Shown: positions 1-7,438, counted from the first letter of the stretch. The stretch is DNA of 64,000 nt from Sphingosinicella sp. CPCC 101087 (GCF_004151485.1 NZ_SBFF01000004.1:62001-126000), one strand, 5' to 3'. A program made the numbers and translations. Notes: generated by a model not told the origin, from the sequence alone.

Positions 1-252
1 GCCACAGCGGGCGCCGACCTTCTCACCGATATAGAGCATCGGAGCCTCGTCCCGCTCGCCTTCGCCGATGACGATGGTGCCGTCGAGGTCGAGCTCATTC
101 AGCGCGCTGCGCATCGCCTCGACGGCCGCCTGGTCGGCCGCCCGCTCGTCGCCGCGCCCGACCAGCTTGGATGCCGCGACCGCCGCGGCTTCCGTTACCC
201 GCACCATTTCCAGCACGAGCAGTCGATCGAGGACGTGGCTTCCCTTCATCAT
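1..252 (-). CDS. glpX: Fructose-1,6-bisphosphatase class II (GlpX), 5' end only
   Basis: Only the first 84 codons lie in the window; the gene runs off the left edge. The readable N-terminus ([20 protein letters not shown], then [18 protein letters not shown] and [20 protein letters not shown]) is the characteristic start of the GlpX family, including the [14 protein letters not shown] segment that belongs to the metal/phosphate-binding fold. Family knowledge: the cytoplasmic enzyme hydrolyses fructose-1,6-bisphosphate to fructose-6-phosphate in gluconeogenesis. The start is ambiguous: two consecutive ATGs (252, 249) and a further in-frame ATG at 264. I chose 252 because the AAAGGA stretch is too close to the 264 ATG. 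Confidence 0.93.
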   Translation of the reverse strand, partial: MMKGSHVLDRLLVLEMVRVTEAAAVAASKLVGRGDERAADQAAVEAMRSALNELDLDGTIVIGEGERDEAPMLYIGEKVGARCG

Positions 253-306
253 GATTTCTGGCATCCTTTGCTTGGGCCGGTTACCGGGAGCGGATAAGCG
301 AGCCGC

Positions 307-702
307 ATGACAAAGTCGAGAATGACGCCCTGGCTTGCTCTGCTCGTCCTCGCCTCTCCGGCAGGCGCGCAACCGGTCGACGTCGACGGTCTCGTCGCGG
401 CCCAGCGGGAGACGCTCCGATCGGCTATGCGGCTCGATTGTCCCCCGGCCGGAGCGGACGAAGAGATTGTCGTGTGCGGTTCGCGTGACCCGGGCCGCGA
501 ACACCGGCTCCCGCTCCCCGTCGCACGCGAGCCACGCGCCGGCGACCGCGCCGCCGGAGAGCAGCGCGCCGCGCTCGACATCGACTCCAGCCGCTGCACG
601 CCCGTGGGGCGGGCTCAGCAATGCAGTGGCGGGCTCGACGTCATCGGCATCGCCTTCACGATGGCCCGCGCCCTGGGACAGGCTCTCGCCGACGAGGATT
701 AG
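307..702 (+). CDS. Small exported protein of unknown function, cysteine-containing
   Basis: A 131-residue protein with a clear Sec signal peptide (hydrophobic core residues 8-19, probable cleavage after the AGA at 19-21). The mature part has four cysteines, among them one in a [10 protein letters not shown] segment, and the C-terminal pair lies in [12 protein letters not shown] associate the short 'IVVCG-R' exported proteins with sphingomonads, but no function is known to me. Diverges from glpX, and its stop overlaps the stop of the convergent hxlR-type gene by four bases. Probably periplasmic; disulfides are an inference. Confidence 0.72.
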   Translation: MTKSRMTPWLALLVLASPAGAQPVDVDGLVAAQRETLRSAMRLDCPPAGADEEIVVCGSRDPGREHRLPLPVAREPRAGDRAAGEQRAALDIDSSRCTPVGRAQQCSGGLDVIGIAFTMARALGQALADED

Positions 703-1403
703 CTCGCCGGCACCGGCGCCTTGGGGGGAAGCTCGAACAGATTCGCGAAGGCGGCCGCCACTTCGCGATCGCCGTCGACGGCCAGCGCTCCGTCCGCTTC
801 GAGCGCTTCGAGAGGCACATCCCCGTAGACGAAGGCGGCGATCGCCGAAGCGGGACCGGTAAGGACCAGGTCCGAACCCTCCGGATCGCCGCGTGCGGTG
901 TGGACCATTCCGCCGGCCACATCGGCAACGAACGTCTCGGCGCCGATGCGAAAGCCGACCCGCGCCGTCATCCCCTCGGCTTTGCCGGAATCGAACATGG
1001 TGCGGAAAGACAGCATCAGCGACGTCCCACTAAGCGGCAGTGTCGGATCGTGGGCGGGTGAGCGTGCCGCCCATTTTCCAAGCGCCTTGATGATCGGTTC
1101 GGCCTCATAGCCCCACTCGGTAAGTTCGTAGACTTGGGCGGAGGCAGGCGGAGGAAGCCGGCGACGGACGACGAGCCCGGAGGCCTCCAGCCCCTCGAGC
1201 CGCTGAGTGAGCACGTTTGCGCTCAAACCAGGCAGGTCGCTTCGAATGTCACCGAACCTCTTCGGACCAAGCATAAGCTCCCGCATCACCAGCAGGGCCC
1301 AGCGCTCGCCGACCAAATCGAGCGCATGGGCGGTCCCGCATGCGTCATCATACCGCCGGCGGGATGCAGGTCGAGGCGACTCAGTTATTTTTTGTAACTC
1401 CAT
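699..1403 (-). CDS. HxlR-family transcriptional regulator with C-terminal SCP2-like domain
   Basis: 234 residues. Residues about 18-115 are the HxlR winged helix ([20 protein letters not shown], then [20 protein letters not shown], recognition region [18 protein letters not shown]). Residues about 130-225 resemble the SCP2/sterol-carrier-like ligand domain often attached to this subfamily (...[20 protein letters not shown]...). HxlR proteins usually repress a neighbouring gene and respond to electrophiles, oxidants or aromatic compounds. Divergent from the cassette starting at 1465, so that cassette is the likely target together with itself. A near-perfect promoter ends only a few bases before the ATG at 1403, so the message is probably leaderless. 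Specific inducer unknown. Confidence 0.9.
   Translation of the reverse strand: MELQKITESPRPASRRRYDDACGTAHALDLVGERWALLVMRELMLGPKRFGDIRSDLPGLSANVLTQRLEGLEASGLVVRRRLPPPASAQVYELTEWGYEAEPIIKALGKWAARSPAHDPTLPLSGTSLMLSFRTMFDSGKAEGMTARVGFRIGAETFVADVAGGMVHTARGDPEGSDLVLTGPASAIAAFVYGDVPLEALEADGALAVDGDREVAAAFANLFELPPKAPVPAS
1384..1398. promoter_or_regulatory. Candidate HxlR operator, dyad 1
   Basis: GTTATTTTTTGTAAC: four-base arms GTTA/TAAC (five with the flanking A and T) around a 7-base centre. It covers the -35 of the forward promoter and codons 2-7 of the regulator gene. Second copy 21 bp away, i.e. on the same face of the helix. Confidence 0.55.
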
Positions 1404-1419
1404 AGTTGCATTTTATAAC
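1392..1419 (+). promoter_or_regulatory. Promoter of the VOC/GST/DoxX/DUF1428 cassette
   Basis: TTGTAA (1392-1397), 16-base spacer, TATAAC (1414-1419) reading towards the gene at 1465. Its elements are embedded in the two dyads described separately, the layout expected of a repressible promoter. Confidence 0.6.
1405..1419. promoter_or_regulatory. Candidate HxlR operator, dyad 2
   Basis: GTTGCATTTTATAAC, same GTT(A/G)-N7-TAAC pattern as dyad 1, starting 21 bp after it. It overlaps the -10 elements of both divergent promoters. Confidence 0.55.
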
Positions 1420-1435
1420 CGAACAGCGCATCAAC
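1412..1435 (-). promoter_or_regulatory. Promoter of the HxlR-type gene (-35 and -10)
   Basis: On the minus strand, TTGACG (1440-1435) is followed by a 17-base spacer and TATAAA (1417-1412), a near-consensus sigma70 promoter. The expected transcription start is at about 1405-1403, which is the ATG itself, so the transcript is likely leaderless. It overlaps the forward promoter of the 1465 cassette. Confidence 0.75.
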
Positions 1436-1464
1436 GTCAAACCCCGATTCGCAAGGAGGACGAG

Positions 1465-1902
1465 ATGTCCAAGATGATTTTCGTGAACCTGCCCGTTGCC
1501 GACCTCCCCGCCGCCAAGGCCTTCTACGAGGCAATCGGCGCGACGAACGAGCCGCGCTTCACCGACGAGACGGCGGCCTGCATGGTCTTTTCCGACACCA
1601 TTTTCGTGATGCTTCTGACCCACGAGAAGTTCGCCCAGTTCACGCCCAAGACGATCGTCGACGCCCACCACAGCAGCGAAGTCCTGATCGCCATCTCCGC
1701 CGACAGCCGCGAAGGCGTGGACGAGATCACCGACAAGGCGCTCTCCGCCGGCGGCCGAGAGCCGCGCGACCGGCAAGATTATGGCTTCATGTACAGCCGC
1801 AGCTTCGAGGATCTCGACGGTCACATCTGGGAGCCGATGTGGATGGACGTCGAGGCGGCGATGGCCGAGGCGCCCCAGCCATCCGAGCCGGTCCAGGCCT
1901 GA
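1465..1902 (+). CDS. VOC-superfamily protein (glyoxalase-like), first gene of the cassette
   Basis: 145 residues forming one vicinal-oxygen-chelate unit: an opening strand/helix (IFVNLPVADLPAAKAFYEAI), a central region and a terminal DGHIWEPMWMD that carries the usual C-terminal acidic residue. The first metal position that is normally His is Asn here, so metal catalysis is uncertain. The VOC fold serves glyoxalase, dioxygenase and drug-binding proteins, and the substrate cannot be read. The ATG at 1465 is preceded by AAGGAGG (1453-1459), an ideal ribosome-binding site, which rejects the longer upstream reading. Leads six co-directional genes with 23-66 base gaps. Confidence 0.88.
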   Translation: MSKMIFVNLPVADLPAAKAFYEAIGATNEPRFTDETAACMVFSDTIFVMLLTHEKFAQFTPKTIVDAHHSSEVLIAISADSREGVDEITDKALSAGGREPRDRQDYGFMYSRSFEDLDGHIWEPMWMDVEAAMAEAPQPSEPVQA

Positions 1903-1925
1903 GAACGAGCGGCAGGGAGAGAATC

Positions 1926-2603
1926 ATGCCCGTCGATCCGAATGCGCCGGTGCGCATCAGCGCCTACAACTGGGTCCCGCCCTTCGCCCGCGGCCTCGTC
2001 CGCGACCTGCGCGTCCGCTGGGCGCTCGAGGAAGCCGGAATCCCCTATGCGGTCCGCAAGCTCGACGCGAGGGCCGAGCGACCGTCCGACTATTTCGCCG
2101 AGCAGCCGTTCGGCCAGGTGCCGAGCTATCGCGACGAGTCGATCAGCTTGTTCGAGTCGGGCGCCATCGTCATCCATATCGGCGAGACGTGCGACACCCT
2201 GCTGCCGTCCGATGCAAAGGGACGCGGCCGTGCCATTTCCTGGGCCATCGCCGCGCTCAACAGCATCGAACCGTCGGTGATGAACCTGGCGACCATCGAC
2301 TTCTTCAATCCTGACGCAGCCTGGGCGCGTGAGAGCCGTCCCCGAGTGGCCGCAATGGTCGAAAGCCGCCTCGATCGGCTGGTCGACCATCTCGAAGACC
2401 GGGAGTGGCTGGAAGGCCGGTTCACGGCCGGCGACCTGTTGATGGTCACGGTCCTGCGTGCCCTCAAGCATACCGATCTGGTCGAGGCACGGCCGACGCT
2501 CGCCGCATACAAGAAGCGGGGCGAGGAGCGACCGGCCTTCGAGCGCGCGCTCGCCGCCCAACTCGCGGATTTCGAGGAAGGCGAAGCCGCGGCAGCGGCG
2601 TGA
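1926..2603 (+). CDS. Glutathione S-transferase family protein
   Basis: 225 residues. The N-terminal thioredoxin-like domain (about 10-90) contains the GSH-binding cis-proline region (GQVPSYRDESISLFESGAIV, the usual 'ESxAI' motif), and residues about 95-215 are the all-helical C-terminal domain. The family conjugates glutathione to electrophiles or acts as peroxidase or isomerase in the cytoplasm. The catalytic Ser/Cys/Tyr near the N-terminus is not obvious (YNWVPPFARG region). Separated from the VOC gene by 23 bases, and shares its transcription unit and probable HxlR control. Specific substrate not deducible. Confidence 0.9.
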   Translation: MPVDPNAPVRISAYNWVPPFARGLVRDLRVRWALEEAGIPYAVRKLDARAERPSDYFAEQPFGQVPSYRDESISLFESGAIVIHIGETCDTLLPSDAKGRGRAISWAIAALNSIEPSVMNLATIDFFNPDAAWARESRPRVAAMVESRLDRLVDHLEDREWLEGRFTAGDLLMVTVLRALKHTDLVEARPTLAAYKKRGEERPAFERALAAQLADFEEGEAAAAA

Positions 2604-2634
2604 CCGGCCCCAGCCTCTTTCAAGGAGACCTTCG

Positions 2635-3069
2635 ATGAACACGGCCGCACTGGACTATCGGACAGGGACGGACGGGGCACGACCCTCGGTCGGCGGGGTT
2701 CGCGCAGGTTGGGCCTTGAGCGGGATCGTCATCCTGTTCCTCGCTCTCGACGGCGCGATGAAGCTGACGCAGCTTCCGATCGTCGCCGAGACGAGCGCGC
2801 AGCTTGGCTGGCCCAGCGACTCGCCTACCCTCTATCTGCTCGCTGGGCTGCTGCTCGGATCGACCCTGCTCTACGCGATTCCGCGAACGGCGATCCTCGG
2901 GGCCATCCTGCTGACCGCCTATCTCGGCGGTGCGGTCTCCACGCACGTCAGGATCGGCAATCCTCTCTTCAGCCACATTTTGTTCGGGGTGTATCTTGGC
3001 ATCTTCGTCTGGGGCGGCCTGTGGCTCCGCGACGCCAAGGTGCGGGCCCTGTTGCCGCTGCGTGGATGA
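2635..3069 (+). CDS. DoxX-like integral membrane protein
   Basis: 144 residues with four predicted membrane segments (about 27-45, 65-85, 90-108, 118-135), the size and layout of the DoxX/DoxX-like family; the central GLLLGSTLLYAIPRTAILGA loop is typical. DoxX proteins are linked to quinone/thiosulfate oxidation and redox stress, but most members have no assigned reaction. Start preceded by AAGGAG at 2621-2626. Third gene of the hxlR-controlled cassette, likely the only membrane component. Confidence 0.85.
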   Translation: MNTAALDYRTGTDGARPSVGGVRAGWALSGIVILFLALDGAMKLTQLPIVAETSAQLGWPSDSPTLYLLAGLLLGSTLLYAIPRTAILGAILLTAYLGGAVSTHVRIGNPLFSHILFGVYLGIFVWGGLWLRDAKVRALLPLRG

Positions 3070-3122
3070 AGGCGGCCGAACCAGTCGATCGAAACAGGGA
3101 AGCCAAGGAAAGGAGAATGACC

Positions 3123-3884
3123 ATGACCTATGTTGAAGGATTCGTCGCGGCAGTTCCGGCGAAGAACAAGGAAGCCTATCGCAAGCACGCCGCCGACGCG
3201 GCTACGCTGTTCAGGGAGTTCGGCGTGGTCCGGATGGTCGAGACCTGGGGCGACGACGTCCCCGACGGCAAGGTCACCGACTTCAAGGGCGCCGTCCAGG
3301 CGAAGGAAGACGAGGTCGTCGTCTTCTCCTGGTTCGAATATCCCTCGAAAGAAGCCCGCGACGCCGCCAATCAGAGGATCGCGAGCGACCCGCGCATGAA
3401 GGCAATGGGCGAGTCCATGCCGTTCGACGGGCAGCGCATGATCTATGGCGGCTTCGCCCCGATCGTGGAGGAGTCGACCGGCGGCCGAATGGGCTATGCC
3501 GACGGATATCTGCTCGCGGTGTCCGACTCCAACAAGGAGGCCTATCGGGAGATGGCACAGAAGGCCTCGGTCATATTCCTCGATCATGGCGCGACCCGGG
3601 TGATCGAGGCCTGGGGCAACGATGTCCCCGACGGCAAGGTCACCGACTTCAGGCGGGCCGTGAAGGCGGTGGACGGCGAGAGCATCGTCTTCTCCTGGGT
3701 CGAGTGGCCGTCGAAGGAGGCCCGCGCCAAGGGTTGGGAGAAGGTCATGGCGGACGAGCGGATGAAGTGCGATCCGAACAACATGCCGTTTGACGGTCAG
3801 CGCATGATCTATGGCGGCTTCGTGCCGATCGTCGACGAAGGCGCGCCCGTCCAGGCGAAAGCGGCCATGCCGCAGCCGGCCTGA
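3123..3884 (+). CDS. Tandem DUF1428 protein (two fused copies)
   Basis: 253 residues, about twice the usual DUF1428 length. Copies span residues about 1-118 and 121-240; both contain the segment DDVPDGKVTDF/NDVPDGKVTDF, an FSW-E-PSKEAR motif and the terminal MPFDGQRMIYGGF. DUF1428 has a ferredoxin-like (dimeric alpha/beta barrel) fold, so the fusion may make an intramolecular dimer; no reaction is known. Two close ATGs (3117, 3123); 3123 has AGGAG at a 7-base distance and was chosen. Followed by a strong hairpin at 3899-3924. Fourth cassette gene. Confidence 0.88.
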   Translation: MTYVEGFVAAVPAKNKEAYRKHAADAATLFREFGVVRMVETWGDDVPDGKVTDFKGAVQAKEDEVVVFSWFEYPSKEARDAANQRIASDPRMKAMGESMPFDGQRMIYGGFAPIVEESTGGRMGYADGYLLAVSDSNKEAYREMAQKASVIFLDHGATRVIEAWGNDVPDGKVTDFRRAVKAVDGESIVFSWVEWPSKEARAKGWEKVMADERMKCDPNNMPFDGQRMIYGGFVPIVDEGAPVQAKAAMPQPA

Positions 3885-3898
3885 TCTCTCTCCCCCTG

Positions 3899-3924
3899 CC
3901 GGGGCCGCCACGAGGCGGCCCCGG
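3899..3924 (+). terminator. Strong hairpin inside the cassette
   Basis: An 11-bp perfect GC stem (CCGGGGCCGCC / GGCGGCCCCGG) with ACGA loop, followed by the pyrimidine run TCCCTTCTC, in the 66-base gap between the DUF1428 gene and the two-domain VOC gene. It could act as a leaky terminator or as an mRNA-stabilising hairpin that changes the ratio of upstream to downstream products. The U-run is poor, so full termination is doubtful. Confidence 0.55.
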
Positions 3925-3950
3925 TCCCTTCTCGACGAAAGGATTTGCGA

Positions 3951-4790
3951 ATGTCCGACCTCACCAGCGCGCCTGCGGCGACGGCGACCCTTTCCGATAC
4001 TCCCGCACCCGGCACAGGCAGATTCTTCTGGTACGAGCTGATGACCACGGATCAGGACGCGGCCGCGCGCTTCTATGGCGAGGTGGTCGGCTGGACCGCG
4101 GCCGACCAGGGTTCGGCCGATCCCAGCGGACAGCGCTATCTCGTCCTGTCCGCCGGCAAGCATGGGGTAGCCGGCCTTCTCCAGCTGAACCGGACGATGA
4201 TCGAAGGCGGTGCGCGGCCGGGATGGATCGGCTACATCTACGTTCCCGACACCGACGAAGCGGCGAAGCGGATCCGGGAAGCAGGTGGCGCGGTCCACAT
4301 GCCGCCGCAGGACATTCCAGGGATCGGCCGCTTCGCCATGGTGGCCGATCCGGGAGGCGCTCCCTTCTACGTGATGAAGCCCTTGCCTCGCGACGACGCG
4401 CCGCCACCCGCGGCGCCCAACACGCCCGGCCATGTGAGCTGGCACGAACTCTACGCCGCCGACGGCGAGGAAGCCGCCTTCAAATTCTATTCGGGCCAGT
4501 TCGGTTGGGAGACCGTGTCCGAGATGGATATGGGGCCGATGGGCAAATACCGGATCTTCGGCTTCGACGGCGTGCAGATGGGCGGCATGATGGACAAGCC
4601 CGAGCAGGTGCCGGTCCCGTCCTGGGCCTTCTATTTCGAGGTCGACGGCCTCGAGGCGGCGATTGCGCGGATCCAGGCGCAGGGCGGAAAGGTGACGATG
4701 GGCCCGCACCAGGTGCCCGGCGACAGCTGGATCGTCCAGGCCGTGGACCCGCAGGGGGCCAGCTTCGCGCTCGTCTCCGAACGGCGCTGA
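3951..4790 (+). CDS. Two-domain VOC-superfamily protein
   Basis: 279 residues with two VOC domains: about 22-135 (GRFFWYELMTTDQDAAARFY start) and 148-270 (GHVSWHELYAADGEEAAFKF start). This is the architecture of CFP-30/27 kDa antigen-like proteins, in which the second half repeats the first. The function of that group is unknown; a small-molecule binder or lyase is likely. The ATG at 3951 follows a GAAAGG (3937-3942). Fifth cassette gene, just after the hairpin. Confidence 0.87.
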   Translation: MSDLTSAPAATATLSDTPAPGTGRFFWYELMTTDQDAAARFYGEVVGWTAADQGSADPSGQRYLVLSAGKHGVAGLLQLNRTMIEGGARPGWIGYIYVPDTDEAAKRIREAGGAVHMPPQDIPGIGRFAMVADPGGAPFYVMKPLPRDDAPPPAAPNTPGHVSWHELYAADGEEAAFKFYSGQFGWETVSEMDMGPMGKYRIFGFDGVQMGGMMDKPEQVPVPSWAFYFEVDGLEAAIARIQAQGGKVTMGPHQVPGDSWIVQAVDPQGASFALVSERR

Positions 4791-4814
4791 ATACCCTCAT
4801 CAGGAGAGAGCATC

Positions 4815-5318
4815 GTGCAGAAGATCACCCCTTGCCTCTGGTTCAACCACAATGCCGAGGAAGCCGCCAATTTCTACGTGACCCTGCTTCCCGACAGCCG
4901 CATCGACAAGATCGTCCACGCCCCCGCCGACACGCCGTCGGGCTCTGAAGGCTCGGTGCTCGTCGTCGAGTTCACCTTGTCAGGCCAGAATTATATCGGC
5001 CTCAACGGCGGCCCCAACTTCCCGTTCACGGAAGCCGTCTCTTTCATGATCCGCACCGAAGACCAGGCGGAGACGGACCGACTGTGGGAGGCGCACCTCG
5101 CCAATGGCGGCGAGGAGAGCGCCTGCGGCTGGCTCAAGGATCGCTGGGGCCTGTCCTGGCAGATCACGCCCAAGCGCCTGCTCGAACTGGTATCCGATCC
5201 CGACCCGGCCCGCGCCCGCCGGGCGACCCAGGCGATGATGAAGATGGTCAAGATCGACATCGCCGAAGTGGAGCGCGCCGCCGACGCAGCGGAGCCGGAG
5301 GCCGCGACCGGCTCCTGA
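4815..5318 (+). CDS. PhnB-like VOC-superfamily protein
   Basis: 167 residues. Opens with QKITPCLWFNHNAEEAANFY, the hallmark of the PhnB/'3-demethylubiquinone-9 3-methyltransferase' group of VOC proteins, and has the typical GWLKDRWGLSWQITPKRL. Despite the old name, no methyltransferase activity is expected. GTG start at 4815 with AGGAGAG (4802-4808) in front; no nearer in-frame ATG fits the family start. Last gene of the cassette, followed by a GC hairpin at 5345-5372. Confidence 0.87.
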   Translation: MQKITPCLWFNHNAEEAANFYVTLLPDSRIDKIVHAPADTPSGSEGSVLVVEFTLSGQNYIGLNGGPNFPFTEAVSFMIRTEDQAETDRLWEAHLANGGEESACGWLKDRWGLSWQITPKRLLELVSDPDPARARRATQAMMKMVKIDIAEVERAADAAEPEAATGS

Positions 5319-5344
5319 TTTGGCCCGCTTCCGCCGCCGTCTTC

Positions 5345-5372
5345 GGGCGCGGGCCGGACCGGCTCCGCGCCC
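5345..5372 (+). terminator. GC-rich hairpin after the cassette
   Basis: GGGCGCGG ... CCGCGCCC (8 bp), with an inner GCCGGACCGGC element, 27 bases downstream of the last cassette gene. No clear U-run follows, so the terminator call is tentative. Confidence 0.4.
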
Positions 5373-5524
5373 GTCGCGGCTGCGCCCTGTCGTATGTGAG
5401 CGCGCCGGAGGCCGCCTGAAGAATCCCTCTAACTCACGTTAAATAAACGCTTCTTTCGCGCTCCGGGGCGGAACTCGGCGGTTCCGGGCCTGTTTCGCGG
5501 TCGTCGAAGAACAGGAGGGATCGA

Positions 5525-6061
5525 ATGATGCGCAGCTACTTGATTGCACTCGCGGGGTCGGCGACCCTGATCGTCGGGTGCGCGCCAATGGACGATGGCG
5601 CAACCTCGGCCGCGGCCGCGGCCGCTGGAGACGCCACCCCCGAGGAGCGCACCGCTTATGTCGCCATGGCGGGTTCCAGTGATCTCTACGAGATCCAGTC
5701 GGGCCAGCTCGCCCAGCAAAAGGCCCAACGCGACGAACTGCGGCAGTTCGGACAGATGCTGGTACAGCATCACACCCAGACGACGCAGCAGGTGATGAGC
5801 GCAGCGCGAAGCGCCGGCATGAACCCGCCCCCGCCTTCGCTGACGCCGATGCACCGCCGAATGCTCGACGACCTCCAGCAGGCCTCGGGCGCCGCGTTCG
5901 ACAACTTGTTCGTTCGTCAGCAGATCCAGGCCCACGAGATGGCTCTGGGCTTGCACCAGAATTACGCCCGCAATGGCGACGCTCCGCCGCTGCGGACGGC
6001 GGCGAATTCCGCAGTGCCCATAATCACGCAGCATCTCGAGCGTGCGAGGCAGCTCGACTGA
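5525..6061 (+). CDS. DUF4142 lipoprotein
   Basis: 178 residues. Lipoprotein signal with lipobox ending at Cys19 (LIVGC), then a DUF4142 domain (about 42-176), a ferritin-like helical bundle with the usual SSDLYEIQSGQLAQQKA and LVQHHTQTTQQ helices. Function unknown; family members are often stress-induced and outer-membrane or periplasm associated. AGGAGGGA at 5513-5520 supports a start at 5525 or the second ATG at 5528. Its TGA overlaps the ATG of the next small gene, so the two are translationally coupled. Confidence 0.9.
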   Translation: MMRSYLIALAGSATLIVGCAPMDDGATSAAAAAAGDATPEERTAYVAMAGSSDLYEIQSGQLAQQKAQRDELRQFGQMLVQHHTQTTQQVMSAARSAGMNPPPPSLTPMHRRMLDDLQQASGAAFDNLFVRQQIQAHEMALGLHQNYARNGDAPPLRTAANSAVPIITQHLERARQLD

Positions 6062-6222
6062 TGATGGACGACGACTCGCCCTCCGCCGAGGCCGAGCCGG
6101 GCACGCCCGGAACGGGAGAGAATCTCTGCCGCCATTGCAACGGCACCGGCAGGCTGGAGGGCGAGCCGTGCCCTCATTGCGGGGGCACCGGCAAAGTGAC
6201 GGAAGGCATAGGGGGGGGCTAG
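6061..6222 (+). CDS. Tiny zinc-finger protein (two DnaJ-type CxxCxGxG motifs)
   Basis: 53 residues, shorter than most gene-finder cut-offs. Two CxxCxGxG repeats (CRHCNGTG, CPHCGGTG; cysteines 23/26 and 37/40), the central zinc-binding module of DnaJ without the J domain. Its ATG shares a base with the stop of the DUF4142 gene (TGATG), strong evidence for translational coupling. Such mini zinc fingers occur in alphaproteobacteria; a chaperone/redox role is only inferred from the motif. The 3' end contains a run of eight G (6211-6218) in which slippage would change the last residues. Confidence 0.8.
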   Translation: MMDDDSPSAEAEPGTPGTGENLCRHCNGTGRLEGEPCPHCGGTGKVTEGIGGG

Positions 6223-6240
6223 GTCGTCGTTCCGAGTTCT

Positions 6241-6807
6241 TCAGCCGCCGGCCTGCCACGCAGCGACGGATTCGATCGGCGCCAGCAGCATCAGTACGTT
6301 GAGAGTCAGATTGTCGCGGATCACGATCAGCGCCAACAGCTCGAATCCGATCGCGAGCGCCACGGTAGCCCATAAGGGGAGTCGACGCGCGATGGCGAAG
6401 CCGACGATCATCCACAACATGTCGGCCAGGGAGTTGAGCACGCTGTCGCCGGTATAGCCCAGCGCCATCGTCGCCTCCCGGTACCGGTCGATCACCCGGT
6501 CGGTATTCTCCAATATCTCCCAGGCGGCCTCGATAGCCATTGCGGCGATCAGCCGGTCGCCGGGAGGATTGCGACGCAAGAACAGCCATCCAAGGCCGTA
6601 GAAGAGAAAGCCGTGAATGATGTGGCTTGGCGTGTACCAATCGATGAGATGCTGACTGTTGTGCGGTCCATGCACCTCCCCGACCCATAATCTTACCTCG
6701 CCGCAGGCGCAGATGAGCGGGCGGCCCATCCACAGCAGGATGGCGGCCGTGCCGCAGGCTATCGCGGCCGCGATGAACCAGTAGCGACGGGGAATGAGGG
6801 GCGTCAT
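6241..6807 (-). CDS. DUF2585 (UPF0314) membrane protein
   Basis: 188 residues with four to five membrane segments, the first at about 9-28. Conserved family stretches are visible: HGPHNSQHLIDWYTPSHIIH, AMAIEAAWEILENTDRVIDR and YTGDSVLNSLADML. The family is restricted mainly to alphaproteobacteria and has no assigned function; the His/Asp/Glu-rich conserved face suggests a membrane enzyme, which is speculation. Start overlaps the stop of the DUF1697 gene by four bases (ATGA), so the pair is one operon. Confidence 0.92.
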   Translation of the reverse strand: MTPLIPRRYWFIAAAIACGTAAILLWMGRPLICACGEVRLWVGEVHGPHNSQHLIDWYTPSHIIHGFLFYGLGWLFLRRNPPGDRLIAAMAIEAAWEILENTDRVIDRYREATMALGYTGDSVLNSLADMLWMIVGFAIARRLPLWATVALAIGFELLALIVIRDNLTLNVLMLLAPIESVAAWQAGG

Positions 6808-7340
6808 GCGCCCAGCATATCCAAGAGCTTCATCGCGGTGCGATAGTTTCGGGTGGTCGCCACGAACGGCTCGCCCGCGAAGGTCTTAGGCCAGACGAGC
6901 TTGGACGGGCCGATCCCGGCCGGGTAGTGGATCCACAATATGCCCGCCGCCCGGCGAACCCTTTCGCCCGCCGCGCCGGTCGCCTCCATCGCCCCCTCGA
7001 TATTCTGGGGCGGCGCCGTCTTCCCCACCATGAGCAGCAGCCAGTTCGGCGCCTCGCGTGCCGCATCGGGGAAGGGATTGGCCGCGACGATACCCTGCCA
7101 CTCGCCCGCGGTGCGGACGACCGTGGGAACCTTCATCGCGAACCGGCGCTCGATCGCAGCCTCGAGTTCGGCCGCTACCGCTTCGGGCCGCTCCCGGGCT
7201 GAGAAGACAATGTTGCCGCTCTGGATATAGGTGGCGATGTCGGCCAGCCCGAGCTCGGCGCAGAGCGCACGCAGATCGGCCATCGGCAGGCTACGGCCAC
7301 CGACATTGATTCCCCGCAGCAGCGCCACCATCCGCTCCAT
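6804..7340 (-). CDS. DUF1697 protein
   Basis: 178 residues matching the DUF1697 pattern from the first residues: MVALLRGINVGGRSLPMADL, then YIQSGNIVFSA and the C-terminal TTRNYRTAMKLLDM. Cytoplasmic, two ferredoxin-like halves, function unknown. First gene of a two-gene minus-strand operon with DUF2585, overlapping by four bases. Confidence 0.93.
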   Translation of the reverse strand: MERMVALLRGINVGGRSLPMADLRALCAELGLADIATYIQSGNIVFSARERPEAVAAELEAAIERRFAMKVPTVVRTAGEWQGIVAANPFPDAAREAPNWLLLMVGKTAPPQNIEGAMEATGAAGERVRRAAGILWIHYPAGIGPSKLVWPKTFAGEPFVATTRNYRTAMKLLDMLGA

Positions 7341-7438
7341 CGCGCCTGTCTAGCAGGAAAGCGGCTCGCGTCTGCCCCGGACGCGCAGGCTTTCGCGGCC
7401 GTTTAAGGCGAAAGGCCGGCCGAGCCGCGCGCAATCCC

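Noticed and set aside
6211-6218. G8 tract as phase-variable switch
   Set aside because: Slippage would only alter the last few residues of a 53-residue protein; a phase-variation role has no support.
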